A stretch of DNA of 64,000 nt from NCBI RefSeq assembly GCF_000350225.1, contig NW_005178601.1, positions 1 to 64,000 on the forward strand, written 5' to 3'. The notes beneath the pieces were generated by a model, which was given only the letters and a program-made list of their open reading frames with translations, did not search any database and had not been told where the DNA came from. The position numbers and the translations under genes are program-made. The stretch comes from Chondrus crispus. Lineage: Eukaryota > Rhodophyta > Florideophyceae > Gigartinales > Gigartinaceae. Shown one piece after another: positions 21,520 to 31,000 of the stretch; position 1 is the first letter of the stretch; each line of letters opens with the position of its first letter.

Positions 21520-22256
21520 TGTTGGAAATCTTCGACCACATGCTAAGCTCCAAGCCTGACAGATATTACACGTGTACGTCGACGAAACCTAAAATGCTTG
21601 CAAGAGCATTCTCAGGATGTTTGGTCTTCAAGGTGGACACGTGTCATATTTGTACACAGTTGCACTTTCCTATCATTTCCGAGCATGTTTCAATTTTGGT
21701 GTTGACACGTGTAAGTTATGTACCTCGTGGCACTCTACAGTACATTCTGAACATGTTTCATTTTTCTCGATTTGACACGTGTGTGACACGTATGACGTAT
21801 GTGCCACAGTGGTTATTAATCGTAGTGTAAAATCTGTAATCTACAGTACAGTACATTCAGATATTATTGACTCTCAAACGGTCCCAAATTATTAGCAAGA
21901 GAGAGTGCAAGAAGGAGAGTCATTTGATTATCAACGGAGTGGAAGTAGGAGAGTCACTTGATTATCAACCGAGAGTGCAAGAAGGAGAGTCATGTGATTA
22001 TCAACCGAGAGTGGAAGTAGGAGAGTCACTTGATTATCAACCGAGAGTGCAACAGGGAGAGTCACTTGATTATCAACCAGTGCAAGAAGGAGAGTCACGT
22101 GACCAGCCCTAATGGCTCGTATTGTATGTAGTTCGAAGAGTATAAGTAGCGCCAATAGTTGGCGACCAAGAGTAAAATGGTATCAACTTCTTTTCCCGTC
22201 AACCACCAGCAACCTTCAACCATCCTTCTTCCCTCTGCCCCGCTGACCTTTCTATA
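21520..22256 (+). mobile_element. Solo LTR of a third copia family
   Basis: 737 bp, starting TGTTGGAAATC and ending TTTCTATA, flanked by a perfect 5-bp duplication CAGTG (21515-21519 and 22257-22261). The start resembles families 1 and 2 (CGACCACATGCT). The last 120 bases carry TATAAGTAGCGCC and a U5-like tail (GCCCCGCTGACCTT) like family 2. It is inserted in the leader of B in the opposite orientation. Several ACACGTGT motifs lie at 21567-21785. Confidence 0.85.
21901..22104 (+). repeat. Minisatellite, about 5.7 x 36 bp, in the U3 of the solo LTR
   Basis: About six units of about 36 bp alternate between two versions (core GAAGGAGAGTCA and GTAGGAGAGTCA, each followed by TTGATTATCAAC). The array ends 35 bases upstream of the TATAAG box of the family-3 LTR, where retroelement enhancers are usually placed. 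Confidence 0.9.
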
Positions 22257-22261
22257 CAGTG

Positions 22262-22845
22262 TTTAGGCACGTATTCTCTTCACCCAGGGGACCGAAGTCG
22301 TACCTATAGGGCTAATACCGAGAGCGTTACCCACACCGCCGACGCACCTCCCGAAGGCAGAGTGCGGATCGACTAGACCAGTACACTGTGATCCTCCCCG
22401 AGAATCAGTGTTTCGTCTCTCGACGATTCTTGGTCGGACCCTCGCTCAAGTCAGACTTCCAATGGCACAAGCCTTTCACCAAGAGCGAGGGTATCGGCAG
22501 CTACGACGATCACCGGCGTGATCGAAGGGCAGTCTTCTTGGATTGATATGGTACGTTGGCGACTAGGGACTACACCCACAGCTCACACAACGATTGCCAA
22601 GACCAAGCTGCAACAGACACGAAGAAGATCCACCAAGTTGAAACGACAGCAGGTAGACGGAGACGAACGACCAAGATGATAACGACAGCAAGTAGACGGC
22701 GATAGAACAAAACGAACGGCGGCGGCGATGAAACGGCGGCGGAAACGACAGCAGAAACCAAAACGAGAACGACAGCAGAAACAAACACGAAAACGGCAGC
22801 AGAAACTGAGGACGAGCACTCACACAGCGGAATAATAACGTTGAA
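22262..22845 (-). other. Element B leader, PBS-proximal part with GTCGTT-rich tract
   Basis: On the element (minus) strand the stretch of about 22640-22830 is an imperfect array of GTCGTT, GTTTCTGCT and similar hexamers directly after the primer-binding site. The same type of tract occupies the equivalent place in family 1. It is probably noncoding leader RNA. Confidence 0.6.
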
Positions 22846-22859
22846 CTGGGCCCATAACC
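22846..22859 (-). promoter_or_regulatory. Primer-binding site of element B
   Basis: The minus strand reads GGTTATGGGCCCAG directly after the 5' LTR. This is complementary to the anticodon stem-loop of eukaryotic initiator tRNA-Met (CTGGGCCCATAACC), not to its 3' end. The same internal site is used by Drosophila copia, which primes from a half tRNA. Confidence 0.85.
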
Positions 22860-23799
22860 TACTGGAAGGTCAGCGGGGCAAAGGGAAATCGAAGGACGGT
22901 TGATGAGGTGAAGTTGAAGGATTGGGTACCGATTTACTTTGAGTCGCCAACTTCTGGCACTACTTATACACTTCTGCAATCTTCTAGAACTCTACTACCA
23001 AAGACTACGACACACATACTACAAATGTATTGGCTCTAACACATGTGCCCGTCTTGCTACTCAGCCAAACTGGCGATGGCCCAACAAACAGAACAGAAAA
23101 CCGCCTTACGAATTAGCACTGTCATGACGGAGAAATTAGTAAGGCAGTACAACAAAGCACAGCAAAGCACAAATTCCCTTACTATTCCAAATCCAGCGTG
23201 GCACAAATTCGTAAGGCACGTTTACAGCTTACACGTTGCCTTACGAATTCAAATCAATCCTGCAAGGACTGTTTACAGCGCACACGTTGCCTTATGAATC
23301 TGAATCTCTCGTGAGGTCCTGTCCACTGTCAATTACAACAGTGCACATTTTGCCTTACGAATTGAAAACTCGCGCAACGGTATCTTTGTGTCCTGCTGTA
23401 CCCGTGCTGCACTCCATGGACGCTGTAAACCTTTGGCACGTGCCAGGCACCCCCCACCAAGGTTCTACACTTTGTCTGTAAGACTGCAGGCGTACTGTAC
23501 GCGTCCGACAGTGTAATGAGGACATGTGTCCAGGTCATACACGTGTCGGGCGAAGGAAAAAGAAACATGCTCAGATTGTACTGTACACCGCAACCGTGTA
23601 CATATTTCACACGTGTACACTTTGAAAACCAAACGTGCTCCTGAAGTACTGTAGAGTGCAACCGTGTACAGAAATCACACGTGTACACGTTGAAAATGAA
23701 ACTTGCTCAGCTCGTCACGCGGAGTGTTTTTGCTTTTACACGTGTCATACCTGTCGTCGTTTGTCATGCATATCAGCATGTGGTCGCAGAATTACAACA
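22860..23799 (-). repeat. 5' LTR of element B (family 2)
   Basis: 940 bp, almost identical to the 3' LTR at 15958 (two differences noticed, near 16229 and 23128). It contains the TATAAG promoter box, reads into the primer-binding site on its left, and adjoins the integrase region of C on its right. Confidence 0.9.
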
Positions 23800-25534
23800 C
23801 AGTGCGCTAGCATGGAGCGCACCAAGTTTACCAAAGTTCTGTTCAGTCGCTCGGCGACGCCATTTTGCTCCGGTGTGTACGCGGTCGTCATTTGATGCTG
23901 AGTACCATTTGCAATCAGAAAAGACTTAAACTCCGTGGACAGATACTCACCACCTCGATCGGTGCGAAGCACTTTGATCTTGCGACCAGTGTGAGTCTGA
24001 GCAAGTTGTGCAAACATTTTGTATCGTTCAAATGCTTCTGATTTATGGTGCATAGGGTACACTACTGACCAGTTTGAGTGATCATCTATGAAGGTAATGA
24101 AGTACTTGGCACCACCAATGGACTGCACCTCTAAGGGGCCACAAACATCAGAGTGAACTAAGTCTAGACAGAAGTATGCCCGCCTCGAGGACCGCTCTTT
24201 TGGGATCACAGATCGAGTGGCTTTGCCGTAGACGCACGCAGAACATTTTTCAGAGATGCAATCATTGTCAGTATTGTTGATTTTGTTAGCCTCATTACCA
24301 AGTAGTTTGACTCCACTTACCACATTGTCACGAATCATCGAAGCAATACCTTGAGAATGTACATGTGCAAAGCGCTCATGCCACGTTTGCAGGGTGGCAG
24401 CATGTGCAGATCCGATGTCACTGACGATGTCGAGAACGTAAAGTTCTCCAACCAATGTCGCAGTCGCCACTACAGTTGAGCCTCGTCTGATCATGCATTT
24501 TCCATTTTCGAACCCAACTTTTAGTCCAAGTTCAGTCATTCGACTGACAGAGAGCAGAGAGAACGCAAAGTCCGGAACGTGCAATACATCCGTCAACTTG
24601 CCCGGTTCGATGCGGCCATTCACATTTAACTTCAAGTGAACGTCACCACGGCCGGCAACCTTTGCACTAGCCTTGGTTCCCATCTGAACAGAGGCGGATT
24701 CAAGTGGCTCATACGTTGCAAACAAAGATCGGTCATATGTAATATGGGCTGTACAAGCTGAATCTACGAGCCACGAAGGCAACATCTCCATATCGTTCGT
24801 GTGCGAAGCTTTCGACATCAGACATGTGAAGTCGACGCTGTTTACAACCATGTCGGGATCAGGTTTCTGTGTGACAAATGCAGATTGTTTCCGCTGAGAC
24901 ATACGCGGTTTATATCCGCTAGGAGGAGCCGGGCGACGCCCATTCAAATCCTTTCCCCAGCAGCGGGTTGCCGTATGGCCTGTATGACCGCAGTTCGTGC
25001 ATTTGTAATCGTTTATGTCCCGATTGTTCGGGGCACGATTAACCAGAGCCGATGTCTGTGAGGAGCTAGACTTCATGTTTGCTCGTTGCTCTTCCTGCAG
25101 CAGACGACTTTTCACAAAGTCCAAACTGAATATCTTTTCCTCATTACCGAGAGCATCAAGTGCAACAATGAGAGCCTCGAAACGGGCAGGCAGACCGTTG
25201 AGCACTGCCATGGCCATCTCCTTGTCAGCGATGTTTACGCTCATTGACTTGAGAATGGCTGCCAGCTGCTTGACACGATTGATGTATGCAAGCACCTTTT
25301 CACCGGAAAGCATCTTCACAGTATAGAACTCACGACGTGCAGCTAGTTTGTTCAGCAAAGTGTGTCTCTCAAACACGTTGACAATAGCTTCCCACATCTC
25401 ATGAGCAGTATCAACATCACATACATGCTCAAGATGCTCATCTGATAGGGAGAGACCAATCAGTGCTTTAGCTTTACTGTCACCTCTGATCCACCTCTTA
25501 CGCTCTTCCGCGCGTTCCTCACTTGGAACTCTTC
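23800..25534 (-). pseudogene. Element C: gag to integrase (fossil)
   Basis: The minus strand encodes family-1 gag (VNVFERHTLLNKLAARR), a zinc knuckle (CTNCGHTGHTATRC), a protease (LVDSACTAH) and an integrase (HHCC, LVHSDVCG, FIDDHSNW, GVAERLNRTL), nearly identical to D and E. It ends on the left at the B insertion and on the right at the D insertion. Confidence 0.9.
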
Positions 25535-26798
25535 TATTGAAAATGTGCGACCACATGCTGTTATCTGAAAAGGTCAAAATCGAGTGACACGTGTACATGA
25601 CTGCACGGTCCGGGCGCTCTTACCCATATCACGACATGACACGTGTAAAATCCCAGATTTTGGGGTTCCGGGGACGAAAGTGGCCCCTCGGAGGGTCATG
25701 CAAATTTGCATAGTTTTGCCAAGTGGAACCTTGGCCCTTAGCACTATAGACTACACAGGAAATACTGCAATTCTATTGGCCCTCAGGTCTAATGCTGCAA
25801 ATCTATTGGTCGAGCGTTGTCCACGTGTGCGTCATTGGCCTTGTGATGTACTTTAAATGGCCTGTATATGCCATAATTACGTTGTTTTGGGGGTTTCAAG
25901 TGGTTTGCCATGGTTGTAATGGGTAATTGCATGGGGCCCCCGGGCGGGACACATGTATGCCGTGTACACATGTACACGTCGCCAGGTGGATTCGTGTACG
26001 TACACATGTACACGCATCCAGGTGTATGCACATGAGGGTTTACAGTTTTACAGTGTCAGACTGTTTGCGATCCTGCGCGTGTCCGAGTACAGTACATGTG
26101 AATCAAAAGTACAACAAGTACTTCTCGCGAGAGGAATACAGTTGTGCGATTATTCTGTGTACGCGTCACGCTGTATGCGAGTCTTGCGTGAGCACGCGCC
26201 GTTGCACTGTGCTCTCGTCATGGTGCGCCGTTGGATGCAAGTTCATGACAGTACTCGTGTGATTTACATGTATTCTCATGTGAGTTGTGTAGAAAGTCTG
26301 GATGCACATTGTTATAACTTGCCATAATTGTCTGACAGTGCTTGGCGAAATTAGTAAGGTGAGAAACAAGGATACGTATGGCGATTGTGATATGAAAGAC
26401 GTTTGCGTTGTTGGAAATAGACAAGTGCCAAGTTGTTCGTTGCACAACAATGAAGTCTGGCATGACTGGATGCAGATTAGTAAGGTGTGAAACAGTTGCA
26501 TGCATAGGGCCATGGTTTACAGTCATTTGGAATGTGTAGAAATAGTTGTGAGCTAATAGTTACGAATCGATTCGTAAGGTGGAAATCGAACAGTATGGTC
26601 GGGCCACAAGAGGACCGCGCTTGGTCGCGCATAGTAGAGTATGGTTTACTGGGAGTCGGAGTAGAGCGATAGTGTAGCACTCGAAGTGTATAAGTATCGC
26701 AGGAAAACGGCTTCAAAGTAAACCTCGGCACCAACTCCTTCACTCACACACATCAACCTGCCTTCCTTCTTTCCCTTGCCCCTCCGAACCTACCATTA
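25535..26798 (+). repeat. 5' LTR of element D (subfamily 1a)
   Basis: Starts TATTGAAAATG and ends CCTACCATTA. The U3 is dense in CACGTG-type palindromes (ACACGTGT near 25590 and 25636; GTGTACACATGTACACG near 25970). Open frames inside it (for example about 25927-26262) are repeated in every LTR copy and are not taken as genes. Confidence 0.95.
26689..26694 (+). promoter_or_regulatory. TATA-like box of the family-1 LTR
   Basis: TATAAG in the context GAAGTGTATAAGTATCGC, about 110 bases before the LTR end. The equivalent boxes in family 2 (AGAAGTGTATAAGTAGTGCC) and family 3 (AGAGTATAAGTAGCGCC) occupy the same place, which supports a core-promoter role. Confidence 0.6.
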
Positions 26799-26812
26799 GG
26801 TTATGGGCCCAG
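26799..26812 (+). promoter_or_regulatory. Primer-binding site of element D
   Basis: GGTTATGGGCCCAG begins directly at the LTR end. It pairs with the anticodon stem-loop of initiator tRNA-Met as in Drosophila copia. The same 14 bases follow the 5' LTRs of E (38923-38936) and C (34749-34762, minus). Confidence 0.9.
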
Positions 26813-27262
26813 TCCCTCGCTGTCGTTTCACTGCATGAGTCTGTCGTTCTCGTTCCGTTGTTTCTGCCGTCGTTGTCGCTGTCGTTTTCGCTGCCGTTTC
26901 TCGTCGTTGTTTCCGCTGGTCTTCTCGCTGTCGTTGTCGCTCTCGTTCTTGCCGTCGTTCTTGGTTTTGGTTTTCGCTGCTGCTGTCGTTCTTGCTCTGT
27001 TGTGTGAATTGGTTTTGGTCATCGCCCCCGCTGTCTTCGTTGTCTTCGTTCTTGGTTTGGCTTTTGTTCTTGCTGTGGTTCTTGCTGCTGTCTCTGTCTT
27101 TGGTCTTCGTCTTCGTTTCCGCTCCCGCTACCGCCGTCGTCGTCAATCTCGCATTTGGTTTTTCTTCGTTCTCTCATGCAAAGTAAGTTTTGAGTTTCTT
27201 TCCATTTCCTACACATCTAAGTGATTGTCTTTGCACGTTTTGGTGGTTCTTAAGAGCAATAA
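26813..27262 (+). other. Family-1 leader with GTCGTT-rich tract and donor-like site
   Basis: From about 26822 to 27150 the leader is an imperfect array of GTCGTT-, TTCTCGT- and GCTGTC-type hexamers. At 27176 an ATG is followed by CAAA and a consensus splice donor GTAAGT (27183-27188). The following zinc-finger frame lacks an ATG, so splicing from this leader is a plausible hypothesis. Copia elements in Drosophila are known to splice. Confidence 0.5.
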
Positions 27263-27847
27263 TTCCAAAATCTGTTACTGACGATTATCTTCATATTCCT
27301 TATTGTGAATACCTGTTTTTACGGGGTTGTGTTAGATCTGGAATTAGTACCGGTGCGCTCTGCGCCTGGGAAGCTGGTCACCGGTCGAACGGTTCGGACA
27401 TCGGAGGTCGTATCCGTTGAGGTGCTTGAGCCTGAGGATCAACCTTCACCTCGGCTCGCGCTTCCGGGTCCGTCCTCGAGTTGCCCACCATATAGGATTC
27501 CTCGTATTCCGCGCTCTGTTCCCGCACCAATAAAGAGAACTACGCATCGACTTTCTGCTCGGAAAGCGGCTGTTCTCGCGGATAAACAGTTTAAGCGTGA
27601 GCGCAAGAGGAATCGTAAGGTGTGCCCGCGGTATAAGCGGTATTGTAAAGTGTGCGGCGTTAGTGGCAATAGTGCGAAGGCCTTTTACGACCACATTCAG
27701 TCTAGGTCTCATCGCATTCAAGTTGCCAACGCTAAGGAGACTCCGCGTTGTATCCCTTGCAATCGCGTCTTTGAGTCTCACGGGCACCTGAAGTGCCACG
27801 AGAACGGTGCCGCACACTTAAAGGTAGTTTGTGAACAGAATAGTTAG
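27263..27847 (+). CDS. Accessory two-zinc-finger ORF of copia family 1
   Basis: The frame is open from 27263 to the stop at 27845-27847, in sense orientation between the PBS and gag-pol. The first part is Val/Leu/Pro-rich. A strongly basic stretch (FKRERKRNRK) is followed by two matching fingers, CKVCGVSGNSAKAFYDHIQS through SH and CIPCNRVFESHGHLKCHENG through AH. Both have the spacing C-x2-C-x12-H-x5-H, the U1/matrin type that binds RNA or dsRNA. No ATG is found in the open frame; an upstream exon start is possible. The same ORF is in C (33714-34256) and E. Copia elements normally have no such ORF; its role is unknown, with nucleic-acid binding inferred. Confidence 0.75.
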   Translation, partial: FQNLLLTIIFIFLIVNTCFYGVVLDLELVPVRSAPGKLVTGRTVRTSEVVSVEVLEPEDQPSPRLALPGPSSSCPPYRIPRIPRSVPAPIKRTTHRLSARKAAVLADKQFKRERKRNRKVCPRYKRYCKVCGVSGNSAKAFYDHIQSRSHRIQVANAKETPRCIPCNRVFESHGHLKCHENGAAHLKVVCEQNS

Positions 27848-28019
27848 GGATTTCATCCAAATAAATTCACATATCTGTTCGCAAATTTCTCCTAGTGCAA
27901 CTTCATAGTAATCATATCGAATTTCTTAGACGGGTGGGCTTGCCATTGTGTTGACTATCGGTTAACGGCTTGGGATCCCCGAACGGATTTTCGAATACTT
28001 GAAGTTTATTTGCACTAAA
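27848..28019 (+). promoter_or_regulatory. Leader before gag-pol with conserved 50-bp block
   Basis: Bases 27930-27979 match element B exactly over 50 bases. The gag-pol ATG follows 40 bases after the block. An AATAAA-like motif (CAAATAAATTC) lies near 27860, directly after the zinc-finger ORF stop, so the ORF could have its own 3' end. That is speculative. Confidence 0.55.
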
Positions 28020-31000
28020 ATGGAAGATCAAGGAGGAGGAGGATCCATCAGAATCGACAAACTGACGGACTCCAACTTCTACGTGTGGAAGCAGAAAATA
28101 CAACTTCTGCTTGCTCTACGTGATGTTGACCAATACATCGTTGAGGGAAGAGTTCCAAGTGAGGAACGCGCGGAAGAGCGTAAGAAGTGGATCAGAGGTG
28201 ACAGTAAAGCTAAAGCACTGATTGGTCTCTCCCTATCAGATGAGCATCTTGAGCATGTACGTGATGTTGATACTGCTCATGAGATGTGGGAAGCTATTGT
28301 CAACGTGTTTGAGAGGCACACTTTGCTGAACAAACTAGCTGCACGTCGTGAGTTCTACACTGTGAAGATGCTTTCCGGTGAAAAGGTGCTTGCATACATC
28401 AATCGTGTCAAGCAGCTGGCAGCCATCCTCAAGTCAATGAGCGTAAACATCGATGACAAGGAGATGGCCATGGCAGTGCTCAACGGTCTGCCTGCCCGTT
28501 TCGAGGCTCTCATCGTTGCACTTGATGCTCTCGGTAATGAGGAAAAGATATTCAGTTTGGACTTTGTGAAGAGTCGTCTGCTGCAGGAAGAGCAACGAGC
28601 AAACATGAAGTCTAGCTCCTCACAGACATCGGCTCTGGTTAATCGTGCCCCGAACAATCGGGACATAAACGATTACAAATGCACGAACTGCGGTCATACA
28701 GGCCATACGGCAACCCGCTGCTGGGGAAAGGATTTGAATGGGCGTCGCCCGGCTCCTCCTAGCGGATATAAACCGCGTATGTCTCAGCGGAAACAATCTG
28801 CATTTGTCACACAGAAACCTGATCCCGACATGGTTGTAAACAGCGTCGACTTCACATGTCTGATGTCGAAAGCTTCGCACACGAACGATATGGAGATGTC
28901 CCCTTCGTGGCTCGTAGATTCAGCTTGTACAGCTCACATTACATATGACCGATCTCTGTTTGCAACGTATGAGCCACTTGATTCCGCCTCTGTTCAGATG
29001 GGAACCAAGGCTAGTGCGAAGGTTGCCGGCCGTGGTGACGTTCACTTGAAGTTAAATGTGAATGGCCGCATCGAACCGTGCAAGTTGACGGATGTATTGC
29101 ACGTTCCGGACTTTGCGTTCTCTCTGCTCTCTGTCAGTCGAATGACTGAACTTGGACTAAAAGTTGGGTTCGAAAATGGAAAATGCATGATCAGACGAGG
29201 CTCAACTGTAGTGGCGACTGCGACATTGGTTGGAGAACTTTACGTTCTCGACATCGTCAGTGACATCGGATCTGCACATGCTGCCACCCTGCAAACGTGG
29301 CATGAGCGCTTTGCACATGTGCATTCTCAAGGTATTGCTTCGATGATTCGTGACAATGTGGTAAGTGGAGTCAAACTACTTGGTAATGAGGCTAACAAAA
29401 TCAACAATACTGACAATGATTGCATCTCTGAAAAATGTTCTGCGTGCGTCTACGGCAAAGCCACTCGATCTGTGATCCCAAAAGAGCGGTCCTCGAGGCG
29501 GGCATACTTCTGTCTAGATTTAGTTCACTCTGATGTTTGTGGCCCCTTAGAGGTGCAGTCCATTGGTGGTGCCAAGTACTTCATTACTTTCATAGATGAT
29601 CACTCAAACTGGTCAGTAGTGTACCGTATGCACCATAAATCAGAAGCATTTGAACGATACAAAATGTTTGCACAACTTGCTCAGACTCACACTGGTCGCA
29701 AGATCAAAGTGCTTCGCACCGATCGAGGTGGTGAGTATCTGTCCACGGAGTTTAACTCTTTTCTGATTGCAAATGGTACTCAGCATCAAATGACGACCGC
29801 GTACACACCGGAGCAAAATGGCGTCGCCGAGCGACTGAACAGAACTTTGGTAAACTTGGTGCGCTCCATGCTAGCGCACAAGAAAGTTACAAAGGGGTTC
29901 TGGGCAGAAGCACTTGCCAATGCAGTGTACGTTCGAAATCGAGTCACGTCACGTGCTATTCCCCCTAAGATGACCCCCTACCACTTATGGATGAAATCTG
30001 TGCCAAATGTTGGTCATTTGCGTGTTTTCGGTTCAAAGTGTTGGTATACATTACCAAAACACAACATCCAGAAACTTGACGCCCGTGCAAAGGAGGCAAT
30101 GTTTCTAGGGTATGCTGAAAATACGAAAGCTTACAAGTTGTGGGATGGTGATTTGCACAAAGTGATCGTATCCAGAGATGTTACTTTTGACGAGTCCACG
30201 GGAGGCAAATCTGGTGAACCGATGGATACAAACGAGGAGGCTACAACTGATGATGACACAATCAACTCGAACATCGATGAGGAAGTTGCAGAAAATGATG
30301 CAGTGGCATCAGAAGCATCATCGCCGGATGAACAACAAGACTCTGATGAATCCTCCAACTCTTCCCCAACTGCAGGGGAGGACGAAACTACCGAAACAGT
30401 TGAGCAACACGTAGTTGAGGAAGAAACTATTGATCCGCCAACTAATCTCCGTCGGTCCACTCGCGTTCGCAAAACGCCTGGGGCGTGGTGGGCAGCAGCT
30501 TTGGTGACTGCTGGACTCCTTAGCCACGCCCATGTGATAACGGAAATCCCAAACTCGTACAAGCAAGCTATGGATTCTCCAAAAGCTCGCTTCTGGCAGA
30601 AGGGCATCGACAAAGAACTTGCTTCACAACACAAAAACAAAACATGGACACTTGTTCCAAGATCTCAAGCATCAAACGTCCTGACGTCCAGGTGGGTTTT
30701 CGGAGTGAAGCAACTTCCTGACGAGTCCGGAAAATTGGTCGAAACTGCAAAGGGACGTCTTGTGGCACGAGGCTTTCAACAAGTAGAAGGCATCGATTAC
30801 ACTGAAACTTTCGCCCCTGTCATCAAGTTCACAACTATCCGTCTGCTGCTGGCACTGGTTGCGCACTTTGACCTTGAGCTGCATCAGATGGACGTGGTGA
30901 CTGCCTTCCTCAACGGTGACCTTCACGAAGAAATCTTCATGGAGCAACCTGAAGGATGCATCGACAAAGTCCAACCTGATTCGGTGTGTAAACTTTTGAA

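Larger units (their letters stand above)
15958..23799 (-). mobile_element. Ty1/copia element B (family 2) nested in C
   Basis: LTRs at 15958-16897 (3') and 22860-23799 (5'), each 940 bp, differ at about two positions, so the insertion is young. Between them lie a 1369-codon gag-pol frame, a leader holding a family-3 solo LTR, and the primer-binding site. The element looks whole apart from that leader insertion. It sits in the integrase region of C. No clean 5-bp target duplication is visible (flanks TCTTG and CAGTG). Confidence 0.9.

Noticed and set aside
21901-22104. Regular 36-bp repeats resembling a CRISPR array
   Set aside because: Units are contiguous with no unique spacers, lie in a eukaryotic LTR, and have no cas genes nearby.
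25584-26513. Several ORFs of 90-124 codons inside family-1 LTRs
   Set aside because: They recur only because the LTR recurs, overlap on both strands, and have low-complexity Cys/Val/Tyr/His composition from ACACGTGT motifs.
26799-26812. tRNA gene suspected from the initiator-tRNA-like 14-mer
   Set aside because: Only the anticodon-arm complement is present, always at the LTR junction; it is a primer-binding site.
26796-27146. Gln/Arg/Glu/Asn-rich ORFs antisense to the leader tract
   Set aside because: They are products of the degenerate GTCGTT hexamer array read antisense and have no other support.
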